The notes: generated from the sequence alone by a model not told the origin. 64,000 nt of DNA from Bacteroidales bacterium (GCA_017617125.1 JAFZWY010000029.1:1-64000); one strand, 5' to 3'. Shown: positions 34,076 to 42,980, counted from the stretch's first letter. Translations and numbers: made by a program.

Positions 34076-35350
34076 ATGAATTGCGATGAATTTAAAAACA
34101 AGGTGGCTGATCTTTTCGATACCACCATCGATATGCAAACAAAGGCTGAATGTAACCAGCACATGGCTGAATGTGCCGAATGTAGAACCTATTACGAGGA
34201 ATTGTCAGAGACTTTCAAGGCTCTGCAACCGCAATCGGCAGCCACAAAACAAAAAACTACTGTCAAGCGCCATTTCATTTGGCGTCCTGTTGCAGCCGCT
34301 GCAATATTCTTGCTCGGCGTTGTAATAGGGTGGAACCATTTCTTCTCGACACCAACAGTGGCCGCCGACACGCGTGTCGTTTACCTTGAACAGGGAATCC
34401 GCAGCGTGCAGAATGTTGGCAGTTTCAAGATGACAGTCTTTGCCCGCACTTTGCCTAACGAGAACTTTTCCTATTTTGACCCCAAAGCCGACTTCGTGGG
34501 AATCGACATTGCTCTGATGCGACAAAACGATAGCGTTTATTATCGCGTGGAAAAGCAGGGCGGACGTAGCATTGTATGCGATGGAATCTCACAATACATG
34601 TGGATTCCAGACAACTCGTACATAAAAGGTTCTCGTTCTGTCAATTTCCTCGAAAATTTTGTCAATCTGCTTTATCCGGAACGATTGCTATCGATGCAGA
34701 TTTCTGCAATTTATTTTTCCGAGAAAAACGAGGTGATTCGCACCGAAACCGATTCTACCATTACCATAACATTCAAAGGAACGGATAAAAACAGCGACTT
34801 GCAGCAATTGCTAGAAACCGGCAAGATGGGCGAATGTGAGGTGGAAGTGGAGAATGTATTCTCAAAGAACGACGGATTGTTGCGTTTCGTAAAGCTCTGG
34901 CTTGTCGAAAAAGGTAAGAAGACTCTTTTGCTGTACATCGACAATATCCAGTACAATATTATGATGAGTCGCGCTAGTCTTGTGCAAGTTCCAGATGCTC
35001 AATGGGTTGATTGCGCAGAACAAATGGTGGAAATGACAGAAAATCGACTTCGCCAGTTGCAAAACGAGACTGCGGCACAAGCTGCACAACGCATAATTCA
35101 GTCTATAATCAGTGGTAACCCCAGCAATGCGAACGAGGCTTTGATTTATTACAAGAATAATCTGGCAGACCTAATTAAGCAGATGAAAGGCTGTAGGGCT
35201 ACAAATTTTCAGGAGCGTCGCGACAAGGGTTATTCTGGAACATTCGTCTTTTACACACTTACATATCCCGATGGCAAGACTGTGGATCGGCATATCGCTG
35301 TGAGAAATGATAACGATAAACATATATGGATTGCTGATGGAGGTTTGTAA
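34076..35350 (+). CDS. Zinc-finger anti-sigma factor with large periplasmic domain
   Basis: 424 residues. An N-terminal zf-HC2-type site has MNCDEF, then HMAECAECRTYYEEL (His29, Cys33, Cys36), the classic anti-sigma zinc motif. One transmembrane helix follows at ~70-87 (WRPVAAAAIFLLGVVIGW), then ~330 periplasmic residues. The first part of that region (EQGIRSVQNVGSFKMTVFARTLPNENFSYFDP through SRSVNFLENFVNLLYP) has a LolA-like feel, which is weak inference. It probably holds the upstream sigma factor inactive until an envelope signal arrives. Confidence 0.8.
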   Translation: MNCDEFKNKVADLFDTTIDMQTKAECNQHMAECAECRTYYEELSETFKALQPQSAATKQKTTVKRHFIWRPVAAAAIFLLGVVIGWNHFFSTPTVAADTRVVYLEQGIRSVQNVGSFKMTVFARTLPNENFSYFDPKADFVGIDIALMRQNDSVYYRVEKQGGRSIVCDGISQYMWIPDNSYIKGSRSVNFLENFVNLLYPERLLSMQISAIYFSEKNEVIRTETDSTITITFKGTDKNSDLQQLLETGKMGECEVEVENVFSKNDGLLRFVKLWLVEKGKKTLLLYIDNIQYNIMMSRASLVQVPDAQWVDCAEQMVEMTENRLRQLQNETAAQAAQRIIQSIISGNPSNANEALIYYKNNLADLIKQMKGCRATNFQERRDKGYSGTFVFYTLTYPDGKTVDRHIAVRNDNDKHIWIADGGL

Positions 35351-35483
35351 AATATGAAATAAGAATATTTGTTTGGTCAAATATTACGCAATTCGGTTGA
35401 GTGCTGGATTGCGTTTTTTATATTCCGAACAATAATAATTAAAAATACTCGTTATTGTTGTACTAACTTAAAAAAAATATAAT

Positions 35484-35792
35484 ATGAAACGAGTAATTTT
35501 TGTTATTTCATTATTTGCGGTGTTGTTATGCTCTTGTGCTACAGTTCAAGTTGCAACATTTAATTCGGAAGGACAAGTTCCTATGTATATGACAAGTTGT
35601 CCTGATGCAAAATACGAGGAGTTTAAGTACATTGAAGTGTCTGGAAGTATATTTTCTTCTCCCAGTGGACTTATGGACAAGATGCAGAAAAAGGCGAAAG
35701 AAGTTGGAGCAGATGCTGTTGTAAATGCAAAGTACGGTTATGCAGGTCTTTATCCTTATCTTGAAGGTGTTGCCGTGAAGTACAAGAAATAA
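35484..35792 (+). CDS. Small lipoprotein of unknown function
   Basis: 102 residues. The signal peptide ends in a lipobox LLCSC (Cys18), so the product should be a lipid-anchored envelope protein. The mature part has one recognisable stretch, MQKKAKEVGADAVVNAKYG, similar in feel to the AxxxGADAVV segment of YbjQ-like and related small beta/alpha domains; the relation is uncertain. It is a single-gene unit ending at a bidirectional terminator. Confidence 0.75.
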   Translation: MKRVIFVISLFAVLLCSCATVQVATFNSEGQVPMYMTSCPDAKYEEFKYIEVSGSIFSSPSGLMDKMQKKAKEVGADAVVNAKYGYAGLYPYLEGVAVKYKK

Positions 35793-35865
35793 AATGGTAT
35801 TGGAGGCTGTTTGATAAATTTGAAAAAGATTTGTTCAATTTCTGTCCACAGGACACTAATATAAA

Positions 35866-35898
35866 ATAAAAAAAGCCCACAAATGCGGGCTTTTTATT
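35866..35898. terminator. Bidirectional terminator
   Basis: AAAAAAAGCCC, 8-base loop, GGGCTTTTTAT. It serves the lipoprotein gene on the plus strand and the dehydrogenase gene on the minus strand. Confidence 0.8.
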
Positions 35899-35912
35899 TG
35901 ATGCACAACTGA

Positions 35913-36986
35913 TTATGCGTACAATTCTTCGAAAATCTTTCTCAGTTCCGGGCTTTCACGGAGTTCCTGGAGAGTGAAATCAGCGTGTCCCTTAGTGTAA
36001 CCGTTACCAACGATCATGTTAACATCAGCACCGATACCTTCAGCACCGAGAGCAGCCTTTGTGAAGCTGGTTGCCATCGAGAAGAAGTAAACGATACCAT
36101 CGTCCTTTGTGCAGAGAACAGATGTCATTTCCTGATCAGGAACGTTTACGCAGTTGATAGTTACATCAGCCATCTTGCCGTTTGTGAGCTTTTCAACGAG
36201 TTCGTAAATTTCAACAGGAGTCTTTCCAGCAACGCTTTCAACAACATCGCAGAATCCCAATTCTTTGATTCTGTTGGTTGACTTCGGGCTGTTAGCAAGA
36301 CCGATAACCTTACCAGTTACACCAACGCGCTTCTTAGCTTCGTAGCAGCAGAGCATACCGCTCTTTCCACCTGCACCGAGGATAACAACATTCTGTCCGT
36401 ACTGGCAGAGCTTTGCAGTTTGAGCTGGAGCACCTGCAACATCCAATGCGCTCAAAGCGAGCTTTTCAGGCATATCGTTCGGAATCTTAGCGTAGATACC
36501 GCTTTCGAAGAGGATAGCCTTACCCTTAATGTCAACTTGGTCAACATCCGGACGGATTTCGAGGATTTCATCTATGCGGAGAGGAGTAAGTGACAAAGAA
36601 ACCAAAGTTGCAATCTTGTCGCCTTCCTTCAAGTCGATCTTGCCCTTCAGTGCGTCACCAATCTTTTCAACGCGACCGAGAAGCATACCACCCGAACCGG
36701 TACGACGGTTGCGGTGCTTACCCTGCAATTCAACGTTGAGAAGCATTTCCTTCTTTATTTCTTCCATGATTTTTTCCTGGCTTGCACCTTCACCAGCCTG
36801 TTGCTTAGCGTAGTTGTGAATGTCGGTGAACGAAGCGGAGTCGATATTCAAAGTCTGTACGTCAATAAGGATTTCGTTGTCGTAGATTTCGTCCATATTG
36901 TTGTCAAGCTTGTTAGCTGGCTGTGGCAATACGCCCTTTGGCTCTAATACGCGGTGTACACCGTATTTGTTACCTTTCTTCTGCAT
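35913..36986 (-). CDS. kdd: L-erythro-3,5-diaminohexanoate dehydrogenase
   Basis: 357 residues. The whole protein follows the Kdd pattern: a start KYGVHRVLEPKGVLPQPA, TGSGGMLLGRVEKIGDALKG, GDKIATLVSLSLTPLRIDEI, AGAPAQTAKLCQYGQNVVILGAGGKSGMLCCYEA (NAD site) and VNMIVGNGYTKGHADFTLQELRESPELR at the end. Kdd oxidises 3,5-diaminohexanoate to 5-amino-3-oxohexanoate in lysine fermentation. The other pathway genes (lysine 2,3-aminomutase, 5,6-aminomutase, Kce, Kal) are not in the window, so here it is an orphan. A TATTTTTG promoter lies 64 bases upstream and a terminator follows. Confidence 0.9.
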   Translation of the reverse strand: MQKKGNKYGVHRVLEPKGVLPQPANKLDNNMDEIYDNEILIDVQTLNIDSASFTDIHNYAKQQAGEGASQEKIMEEIKKEMLLNVELQGKHRNRRTGSGGMLLGRVEKIGDALKGKIDLKEGDKIATLVSLSLTPLRIDEILEIRPDVDQVDIKGKAILFESGIYAKIPNDMPEKLALSALDVAGAPAQTAKLCQYGQNVVILGAGGKSGMLCCYEAKKRVGVTGKVIGLANSPKSTNRIKELGFCDVVESVAGKTPVEIYELVEKLTNGKMADVTINCVNVPDQEMTSVLCTKDDGIVYFFSMATSFTKAALGAEGIGADVNMIVGNGYTKGHADFTLQELRESPELRKIFEELYA

Positions 36987-37049
36987 TGTGTTTTAGTTTT
37001 AAGTTGTTATTTAAATTTTTACAATTCTCTGCAATTTTTCAAGCGACCG

Positions 37050-37057
37050 CAAAAATA
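37050..37057 (-). promoter_or_regulatory. -7 promoter element for kdd
   Basis: TATTTTTG on the minus strand, 64 bases before the start at 36986. Confidence 0.4.
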
Positions 37058-37115
37058 ATATTTTTTTTCAAAAAAATATCTTTGGGTGTAATATTTTTAT
37101 TGAACATTTTCAAAA

Positions 37116-37901
37116 CTACTTCATGTCGTTTATTATTTCGCCAAATTTCAATATTCTTTCCGCATTTGATTCGTTGAATAACAAATGGACAAAATCGCGT
37201 TTCTTTTCGTTCAGGTCAATTTCCAAGAGGCGATTTTTCATTGCATTTTTCAGTTCTTCCATTGTTGATATTCCTGTTTTTGTGTGTAGAAAATCCATGT
37301 TGGGATTTGTTTTTGAAAGCAGAAAAATCGTGTCGTAAAAGTCTCGTCCCTTCTGTCGCGAAAGAATAGCGGAAAACTTCATTGCGCACAATACATCCAA
37401 AGGTGGTACCTGAATACTGAAGAAAAAGCCCATCTTGTTTATGTTCGCGACTATAGGTTGATATGCAACGCCTTGATTCTGAGTTTCTATTTTCAGCAAA
37501 AGCCTTTCCTCGCGATGCCCGGTCAATCCCAAATTGAAAAGCATCTGCGGAAAATATAGGTTGCGTCTGAATGCCGTTAGTCTTGGATTTGGCTTGTCGC
37601 GAGTTTCAACATCTATATTGTTGTTTCGCAGGTAATTGACAACACTATCTGTCATTGACATGAATTCTTCTTCGTTCAAGTCTTTGCAGTCGAAGTCCAA
37701 ATCTTCCGAGAACCTGTCAATCCCCTGTACTATTCTGAGATTGGTGCCACCAATAAATGAAATCTTATTTATAAATGAGGTAGTTGCCAGATGATCAAGT
37801 ATTTGCAGTTGCAGGTACTCCTTTAGCATATATCGATCGAATCGGCTTTGGCTGGCTATTGCCGAAGGGAAAAAACTGCGTATGTATTCAATATCTATCA
37901 T
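37116..37901 (-). CDS. AbiEii/AbiGii-type nucleotidyltransferase toxin
   Basis: 261 residues from ATG at 37901, chosen because it overlaps the upstream stop as ATGA; a start at 37925 would overlap the partner by 28 bases. The nucleotidyltransferase core is visible: FIGGTNLRIVQGIDRFSEDLDFD, with the GG and D-L-D metal-binding residues near 50-75, and a later LDVLCAMKFSAILSRQKGRDFYD helix where the family has its conserved Lys/Arg-Asp. AbiEii toxins transfer nucleotides, in known cases to tRNA, and give abortive phage resistance when released. It is the second gene of a two-gene unit, consistent with a type IV toxin-antitoxin system. Confidence 0.87.
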   Translation of the reverse strand: MIDIEYIRSFFPSAIASQSRFDRYMLKEYLQLQILDHLATTSFINKISFIGGTNLRIVQGIDRFSEDLDFDCKDLNEEEFMSMTDSVVNYLRNNNIDVETRDKPNPRLTAFRRNLYFPQMLFNLGLTGHREERLLLKIETQNQGVAYQPIVANINKMGFFFSIQVPPLDVLCAMKFSAILSRQKGRDFYDTIFLLSKTNPNMDFLHTKTGISTMEELKNAMKNRLLEIDLNEKKRDFVHLLFNESNAERILKFGEIINDMK

Positions 37902-38515
37902 AATCCATATACTTTTATTAAACAATTAACTCGTTGGTCCAATGTTTTGCTTCCAAACTTAGGCAAGTATTCGCTTAGTCGTGCGATGTTTAAATCGTCT
38001 TGCATATAATCTTCGTCGAGGCGTAGGTTTTCCATGTCCTGTTCCGTCCTGTAGAACGGGTTTAGATAGAGCAGGTCGAGCAGAGCCTTTTCGGGCGTTG
38101 CAAACATCAGTCCGCGACCATTTTGCAATGTTTTTATCTCGTAGCCGAAGAATAGGGGTATTTTCACATTCTGGTAAAAGAATGTTCCGAAGTCGTTCAC
38201 AAACTTGGCTGTCTTTAGTGTGCTGACGCTTGTAAACTGCACTACTTCTTCGGGAATCATTCCATAAAATGACAATGCGCTCTGTGTACTTATATACGAT
38301 GGAGCATAAATGCGGTTTGCGATGTATTGCGAAAAGTCGGGCTCTCGCTTGTATTCGGGGAAGGCGTAATACTGGTTGCGTAATTTCACGATAAGTCCCT
38401 TTCTGCACCATCGCGTAAGGTTGTTGCGGTCGAAATCTTTCTCCCACAACAATACCTGATTGATATTGAAGCATCCCATTGGGAACATCCGTTCTCTGAA
38501 TGTCAAAAAGTCCAT
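37898..38515 (-). CDS. AbiEi-type antitoxin (transcriptional regulator)
   Basis: 205 residues. An N-terminal winged-helix-like segment (FNINQVLLWEKDFDRNNLTRWCRKGLIVKLRNQYYAFPE) is followed by the AbiEi core (ANRIYAPSYISTQSALSFYGMIPE, then MFATPEKALLDLLYL). In the known systems it represses the operon and antagonises the nucleotidyltransferase without direct binding. It is translationally coupled to the toxin gene by an ATGA overlap. The promoter (TATTTTTG at 38539-38546) is 24 bases upstream. Confidence 0.85.
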   Translation of the reverse strand: MDFLTFRERMFPMGCFNINQVLLWEKDFDRNNLTRWCRKGLIVKLRNQYYAFPEYKREPDFSQYIANRIYAPSYISTQSALSFYGMIPEEVVQFTSVSTLKTAKFVNDFGTFFYQNVKIPLFFGYEIKTLQNGRGLMFATPEKALLDLLYLNPFYRTEQDMENLRLDEDYMQDDLNIARLSEYLPKFGSKTLDQRVNCLIKVYGL

Positions 38516-38538
38516 CTTTTTTTGTTTCTAAAACTCTG

Positions 38539-38546
38539 CAAAAATA
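38539..38546 (-). promoter_or_regulatory. -7 promoter element for the abiE pair
   Basis: TATTTTTG on the minus strand, 24 bases before the start at 38515. Confidence 0.45.
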
Positions 38547-38602
38547 GTGATTTTTAGAAATAAAATTTATTTTCTAAAAAATTATTTGTTGCCTAAGGTC
38601 GT

Positions 38603-38634
38603 TTTGTTCTTTTTGAAGAAATAGCTTATCTTTG
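38603..38634 (+). promoter_or_regulatory. -33/-7 promoter of the truncated symporter copy
   Basis: TTTG at 38603-38606 and TATCTTTG at 38627-38634 are 20 bases apart. The same TATCTTTG is found before the full-length copy (40022-40029), so the duplicated segment includes the promoter. Confidence 0.5.
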
Positions 38635-38666
38635 TCATTCCTTTTGTTTTACGAAAATTCACGACG

Positions 38667-38939
38667 ATGAAAGAAAATAGAGGTAATTTCTCAAGTAAAC
38701 TCGGTGTCATTGCGGTGGCAGCGGGTTCTGCGGTGGGACTTGGCAATATATGGCGTTTCCCATACATTGCAGGCGAAAACGGCGGTGGAGCATTCCTTAT
38801 TGTGTATCTGATATTCGTATTCTTAATAGGTGTTCCTGTAATGCTGTCGGAGTTTGCAATAGGTCGCAGGGCTGGTTGCAATGCCTACGGAACTTTCAAG
38901 AAACTGTCGCCTAAAGGTGCATGGTGGCTTGTTTATTGA
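38667..38939 (+). pseudogene. Truncated 5' copy of a sodium-dependent symporter gene
   Basis: The first 89 codons match the start of the complete symporter at 40064, after which homology stops abruptly at about 38933 and the frame ends (LVY, stop). By hand alignment there are 12 base differences in about 266; 11 are synonymous and one changes Lys to Arg. The first ~130 bases have a single difference and the rest carry the others. The product would contain only the first two membrane helices and is unlikely to function in transport. The synonymous bias says this copy diverged as part of an intact gene before being cut down. It sits just before the esterase gene and shares its promoter with it. 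Confidence 0.85.
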
Positions 38940-38956
38940 TATGAATTTTTCCCGCT

Positions 38957-39883
38957 ATGATGAAATGTGTCAAAATTCTAACTTTTTGCATCGTCCTGCT
39001 ACTTCCATATCTTCTTGTAGCGCAACATGTCAAGACTAGGATGGTGGGCGATTCGGTCCTTTTGATGCGCAAAATTCAGTACAGTCAAGCAGCACGTCTG
39101 GGCAAGAAGCGGACCAAACCACTCTATTTCGACTTTTACGAGCCTTCATGGGATTCTACAGCATACCGGCCTCTGGTTATCAATGTCTTTGGCGGCGGGT
39201 TTGTGGCAGGCTCTAGGGATTATGCCGATATGAAAGCCTGGTGCAAGCACTTCGCTGGTTGCGGATATGCGGCCGCTACCATCGATTACCGACTTATTTC
39301 TGTCAATCAGATTTCGCACGACAATTTCTACCGTGCCGGATACCTGGCCTCGTTAGATGTGATGGCAGCTGTAGAGTTTTTCAAGAACAACTATGAGCAA
39401 TACCGTATCGACACTAACCGCATATTCCTGTTGGGACAATCGGCCGGTTCTACAGCCATCATTCATGCGCTCTTCATGGATAATGATGAACGACCAGTGG
39501 AAATCCCTGATTCAGACGAATTTCCGCAAAAAACTTCCACTTGCCGAGTGGCGGGCGCCATATTGCTCTGGGGCTGTATCCAGCAGCCTGAGATTATTGA
39601 CAAAGACGAGACCACACCCCTCTGTCTCATTCACGGTGCTAAAGACAAGATTCTGTCAATAGAAGAAGGTCATGCGTTTTCGAGAAAGTCGTTTCCTTAT
39701 GTTTACGGTTCCCAATGCATCGCCAAACGCCTGACAGAACTCGGGCGCAGTGACTTTGAATTCCATAAATTTGACGATGAAGGTCACGCCTTCTATTTCA
39801 ACACCTTAGCTCTTTTCAATCTAAGCCCGAAGAAATTCAACACATGCTTTCAGATAGCGGTGCATTTTATGGAAGCTCAATAG
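38957..39883 (+). CDS. Exported alpha/beta hydrolase (esterase/lipase-like)
   Basis: 308 residues (ATG at 38960 is an equal alternative). A signal peptide ends near VAQ. The oxyanion-hole segment FGGGF is at 78-82, the nucleophile motif GQSAG at 160-164 (Ser162), Asp230 in HGAKD, and His277 in DEGHAF. This is the complete triad of a carboxylesterase of the BD-FAE/Lipase_3-like type. It is probably periplasmic, and the substrate is unknown. Codon choice (more CTG, ACC, GCC) looks different from the neighbours by eye. It lies between a truncated and a complete copy of the symporter gene, with only 17 bases after the truncated copy, so it could be an inserted gene using that copy's promoter. Confidence 0.85.
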   Translation: MMKCVKILTFCIVLLLPYLLVAQHVKTRMVGDSVLLMRKIQYSQAARLGKKRTKPLYFDFYEPSWDSTAYRPLVINVFGGGFVAGSRDYADMKAWCKHFAGCGYAAATIDYRLISVNQISHDNFYRAGYLASLDVMAAVEFFKNNYEQYRIDTNRIFLLGQSAGSTAIIHALFMDNDERPVEIPDSDEFPQKTSTCRVAGAILLWGCIQQPEIIDKDETTPLCLIHGAKDKILSIEEGHAFSRKSFPYVYGSQCIAKRLTELGRSDFEFHKFDDEGHAFYFNTLALFNLSPKKFNTCFQIAVHFMEAQ

Positions 39884-40021
39884 TATTACACAATTTAAAA
39901 ATCTACTTTTGTCCCTTTTTCTATCATATCAAGTTAAAATAATCGTTTGTGCACTATTGAATTGCAACTGTTAATGTTTTTTTCAAAAAAAATACTATAA
40001 AATTTTTTTAGAAAAAAAACT

Positions 40022-40029
40022 TATCTTTG
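40022..40029 (+). promoter_or_regulatory. -7 promoter element of the symporter gene
   Basis: TATCTTTG 34 bases before ATG at 40064, preceded by an AT-rich stretch without an obvious -33 element. Confidence 0.45.
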
Positions 40030-40063
40030 TTTTTTCCTTTTTTGTTTAAGAAAATTTGCGACA

Positions 40064-41419
40064 ATGAAAGAAAATAGAGGTAATTTCTCAAGTAAACTCG
40101 GCGTCATTGCGGTGGCAGCGGGTTCTGCGGTGGGACTTGGCAATATATGGCGTTTCCCATACATTGCAGGCGAAAACGGCGGTGGAGCATTCCTTATCGT
40201 GTATCTGATATTCGTATTTTTAATTGGTGTTCCCGTAATGTTGTCGGAATTTGCAATTGGTCGCAAGGCTGGTTGCAACGCCTACGGAACTTTCAAGAAA
40301 TTGTCGCCAAAAGGTGCATGGTGGCTTGTAGGTTTGATGGGAATTTTGGCGGCAATAATGATATTTTCTTTCTATGGCACTGTTGCAGGCTGGACATTGG
40401 AATATGTCAAGAAGGCTATCTGCGATGAGTTTGCAGGACAGGACCTTGGCGCTTTGTCGCAGTCGTTCAGTGATTTCACAACAAGTCCGACCATGCCGTT
40501 GGTATGGATGGTTGTGTTTGTGGCTTTGACGGCACTCATAATTCTCGGTGGGGTGGAAAAAGGTATCGAAAAAGTCAGCAAGTTCTTGATGCCCTTGCTG
40601 TTTGTACTGATAATTGCCGTGTGCATACGTGCCGTAACTCTGCCAAATGCCAGCAAGGGACTGGAGTTCCTGTTCAAACCTGACTGGAGTAGTCTTACAT
40701 TCAAAGGTGTGCTTATGGCACTTGGACAGGCGGCTTTCTCGCTTAGCATCGGCATGGGTACGATGATAACCTACGGTTCGTACATTAAGAAAGACACTCC
40801 GCTTACAGCCACAGCGATAGAAATCGCTTCCTGTGATACTATTGTGGCTTTGCTTGGTGCTATAATGGTTTTCCCGACACTTGCTTTCCTCGGCGCCGAA
40901 TCGACTGGTGGTCCGGGGCTTGTTTTCGTTACCTTGCCTGCAATATTCCAGGCTATGCCGGGTGGATACATCTTTGCAATATTGTTTTTCCTGCTTCTTT
41001 CGGTGGCAGCTTTGACAAGCACAATCTCGTTGCTTGAGGTGCCGGTGTCTTTCCTTGTCGATGAGTTCAATATGAGCCGCCGAAAAGCGACATTGCTATC
41101 TTCGTCAGTAATCATATTGCTTGGCGTTTTCTGCACCTTGTCGTTTGGCTTGCTAAGCGATTTTACAATCTTCGGCAAGACGATTTTCGATCTATTTGAT
41201 TACACTACCGCCAACATTATGCTTACCTTTGGCGCTTTGTTCATTGTGATATATGTAGGTTGGTTCTTCGGTCGCAAAAATTTTGTTGACGAACTTACCG
41301 CAGGAGGTAGGGGAAATGTTGTCCTTGCCAAGATAATCTCCATAATTGTCAAATTCATAGCTCCGATAGGAATCGGTTTGGTGGCTATCGGTACATTTGT
41401 GATTGGCGGGATTGTGTAG
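40064..41419 (+). CDS. Sodium-dependent transporter, neurotransmitter:sodium symporter (NSS/SNF) family
   Basis: 451 residues with the usual 11-12 membrane helices. The first helix contains the unwound sodium/substrate site VAAGSAVGLGNIWRFPYIAGENGGGAF, diagnostic of the family. LeuT-type members import amino acids with sodium; the specific substrate is not predictable here. A complete gene, preceded at 38.6 kb by a truncated duplicate of its first 89 codons and promoter. Followed by yicC with its own promoter element. Confidence 0.93.
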   Translation: MKENRGNFSSKLGVIAVAAGSAVGLGNIWRFPYIAGENGGGAFLIVYLIFVFLIGVPVMLSEFAIGRKAGCNAYGTFKKLSPKGAWWLVGLMGILAAIMIFSFYGTVAGWTLEYVKKAICDEFAGQDLGALSQSFSDFTTSPTMPLVWMVVFVALTALIILGGVEKGIEKVSKFLMPLLFVLIIAVCIRAVTLPNASKGLEFLFKPDWSSLTFKGVLMALGQAAFSLSIGMGTMITYGSYIKKDTPLTATAIEIASCDTIVALLGAIMVFPTLAFLGAESTGGPGLVFVTLPAIFQAMPGGYIFAILFFLLLSVAALTSTISLLEVPVSFLVDEFNMSRRKATLLSSSVIILLGVFCTLSFGLLSDFTIFGKTIFDLFDYTTANIMLTFGALFIVIYVGWFFGRKNFVDELTAGGRGNVVLAKIISIIVKFIAPIGIGLVAIGTFVIGGIV

Positions 41420-41462
41420 AATGAATTTTTACAAATTGATAATAGCTTAACAATAAATAAAT

Positions 41463-41470
41463 TATTTTTG
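41463..41470 (+). promoter_or_regulatory. -7 promoter element for yicC-gmk
   Basis: TATTTTTG 25 bases before the start at 41496. Confidence 0.4.
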
Positions 41471-41495
41471 CATTTCGACTAATATAGAAAGACAG

Positions 41496-42377
41496 ATGAT
41501 ATACTCGATGACAGGATTCGGAAGGGAACTTCTTGAATATCAGGGAAAGAAAATTTCGATTGACATAAGAACGCTCAACTCGAAGTCGGCAGACATTTCA
41601 ACGCGACTGCCAAACCAATACAAGGAAAAGGACATTGAAATCCGTCGAATGCTCTCGCAGGGACTTCAGCGTGGTAAGATTGACTTTACCATAACTGTTG
41701 AGAACGAACCCAATGTAAACCCGATAAATTCAGCGGCAGTAATATCCGCATACAAAAGTCTTTCCGAAGATTGCGCGCGCAATGGCGTGGTGCTGAACAG
41801 CAATGGCGCCGACATGCTGATATCATCTATTATCCGTTTCCCCGACATGATGCAGAACGCCAACGATGAACTCACCGATGAGGAGTGGGCTGCCATTGAG
41901 TCGGCGATACAAAAAGCAATCGACCGTTGCTGCAACTATCGCAAGGAAGAAGGGCGTATCCTTGAAAAGGATGTGCTTGCAAAGATTGACTCCATTCTTG
42001 CATTGCTCGAAAAGGTTCCGCAGTACGAAGCCGAGCGCATATCGGTTATTAAGGACAAACTTCGTCAGAGCCTTAAAGAGTTGAATATGAATGATTCCAA
42101 TAGCGAAAATCGCTACGAGCAGGAAATCATCTACTACCTTGAAAAACTTGACATCAACGAGGAAAAAGTTCGTCTTCGCAAGCATTGTGAGTATTTCATC
42201 GAGACGGCAAAGTCGGAAGATGCCGCAGGCCGTAAGCTGGGATTCATCGCACAGGAAATGGGCAGGGAGATAAATACTCTTGGATCAAAGGCTCACCATG
42301 CCGAAATGCAGAAAATCGTCGTTATGATGAAGGACGAACTTGAAAAGATTAAGGAACAATCGCTAAATATTTTGTAA
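41496..42377 (+). CDS. yicC: YicC family protein
   Basis: 293 residues with the family's two hallmarks: the start MIYSMTGFGRE and the end DAAGRKLGFIAQEMGREINTLGSKA. YicC proteins are endoribonucleases implicated in small-RNA and mRNA turnover. The stop and the next start overlap (TAATG), so yicC and gmk are co-translated, a widely conserved pairing. Confidence 0.93.
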   Translation: MIYSMTGFGRELLEYQGKKISIDIRTLNSKSADISTRLPNQYKEKDIEIRRMLSQGLQRGKIDFTITVENEPNVNPINSAAVISAYKSLSEDCARNGVVLNSNGADMLISSIIRFPDMMQNANDELTDEEWAAIESAIQKAIDRCCNYRKEEGRILEKDVLAKIDSILALLEKVPQYEAERISVIKDKLRQSLKELNMNDSNSENRYEQEIIYYLEKLDINEEKVRLRKHCEYFIETAKSEDAAGRKLGFIAQEMGREINTLGSKAHHAEMQKIVVMMKDELEKIKEQSLNIL

Positions 42378-42946
42378 TGAAGCCAAAAGTCATGATATTT
42401 TCGGCACCGAGTGGTGCTGGCAAGACAACCATAGTGAAGCATTTGCTTGCTATGCCAGAATTCAATCTGAGTTTTTCTATTTCGGCATGTTCGCGAAAGA
42501 AACGTGAAGGCGAGGTCGATGGCAAAGACTACTATTTCCTTTCTGCAGAGGAATTCCGCAAGAAAATTGCAAACGATGATTTTCTTGAGTGGGAGGAGGT
42601 TTATGCCGACCATTTCTACGGAAGCCTTAAGTCGGAAGTTGACCGCCTAACTGCTGCTGGCAAGAATGTCGTTTTTGACGTCGATGTAAAGGGTGGCCTT
42701 AACATAAAGAAGTATTATGGCGAGAATGCCTTGGCAGTGTTCGTTATGCCGCCATCTGTAGAGATTCTCGAAAGGCGTTTGCGCGACCGTTCCACCGATA
42801 GTGAGGAAGCTATCCGTACCCGTATCGACAAGGCAGTTTACGAACTTTCGTTTGCCGAAAAGTTTGATGTCGTGCTTGTGAACGACAAACTGGAAGAAAC
42901 TTTTGCAAAAGCGGAGAAACTAATAGGAGATTTTTTGAAGAAATAA
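42377..42946 (+). CDS. gmk: Guanylate kinase
   Basis: 189 residues. The P-loop SAPSGAGKTTI is at 9-19, then FSISACSRKKREGEVDGKDYYFL, the GMP-binding region, and EWEEVYADHFYGS. It phosphorylates GMP to GDP, a required step of guanine nucleotide synthesis. Last gene of the yicC-gmk pair, followed by a hairpin terminator. Confidence 0.96.
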   Translation: MKPKVMIFSAPSGAGKTTIVKHLLAMPEFNLSFSISACSRKKREGEVDGKDYYFLSAEEFRKKIANDDFLEWEEVYADHFYGSLKSEVDRLTAAGKNVVFDVDVKGGLNIKKYYGENALAVFVMPPSVEILERRLRDRSTDSEEAIRTRIDKAVYELSFAEKFDVVLVNDKLEETFAKAEKLIGDFLKK

Positions 42947-42951
42947 TGTAA

Positions 42952-42980
42952 AAGCTCGCTGGAAAGCGGGCTTTTTTATT
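42952..42980 (+). terminator. Terminator after gmk
   Basis: AAGCTCGCT, 4-base loop, AGCGGGCTT followed by TTTTTATT; one G-U pair in a 9-bp stem. Confidence 0.8.
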
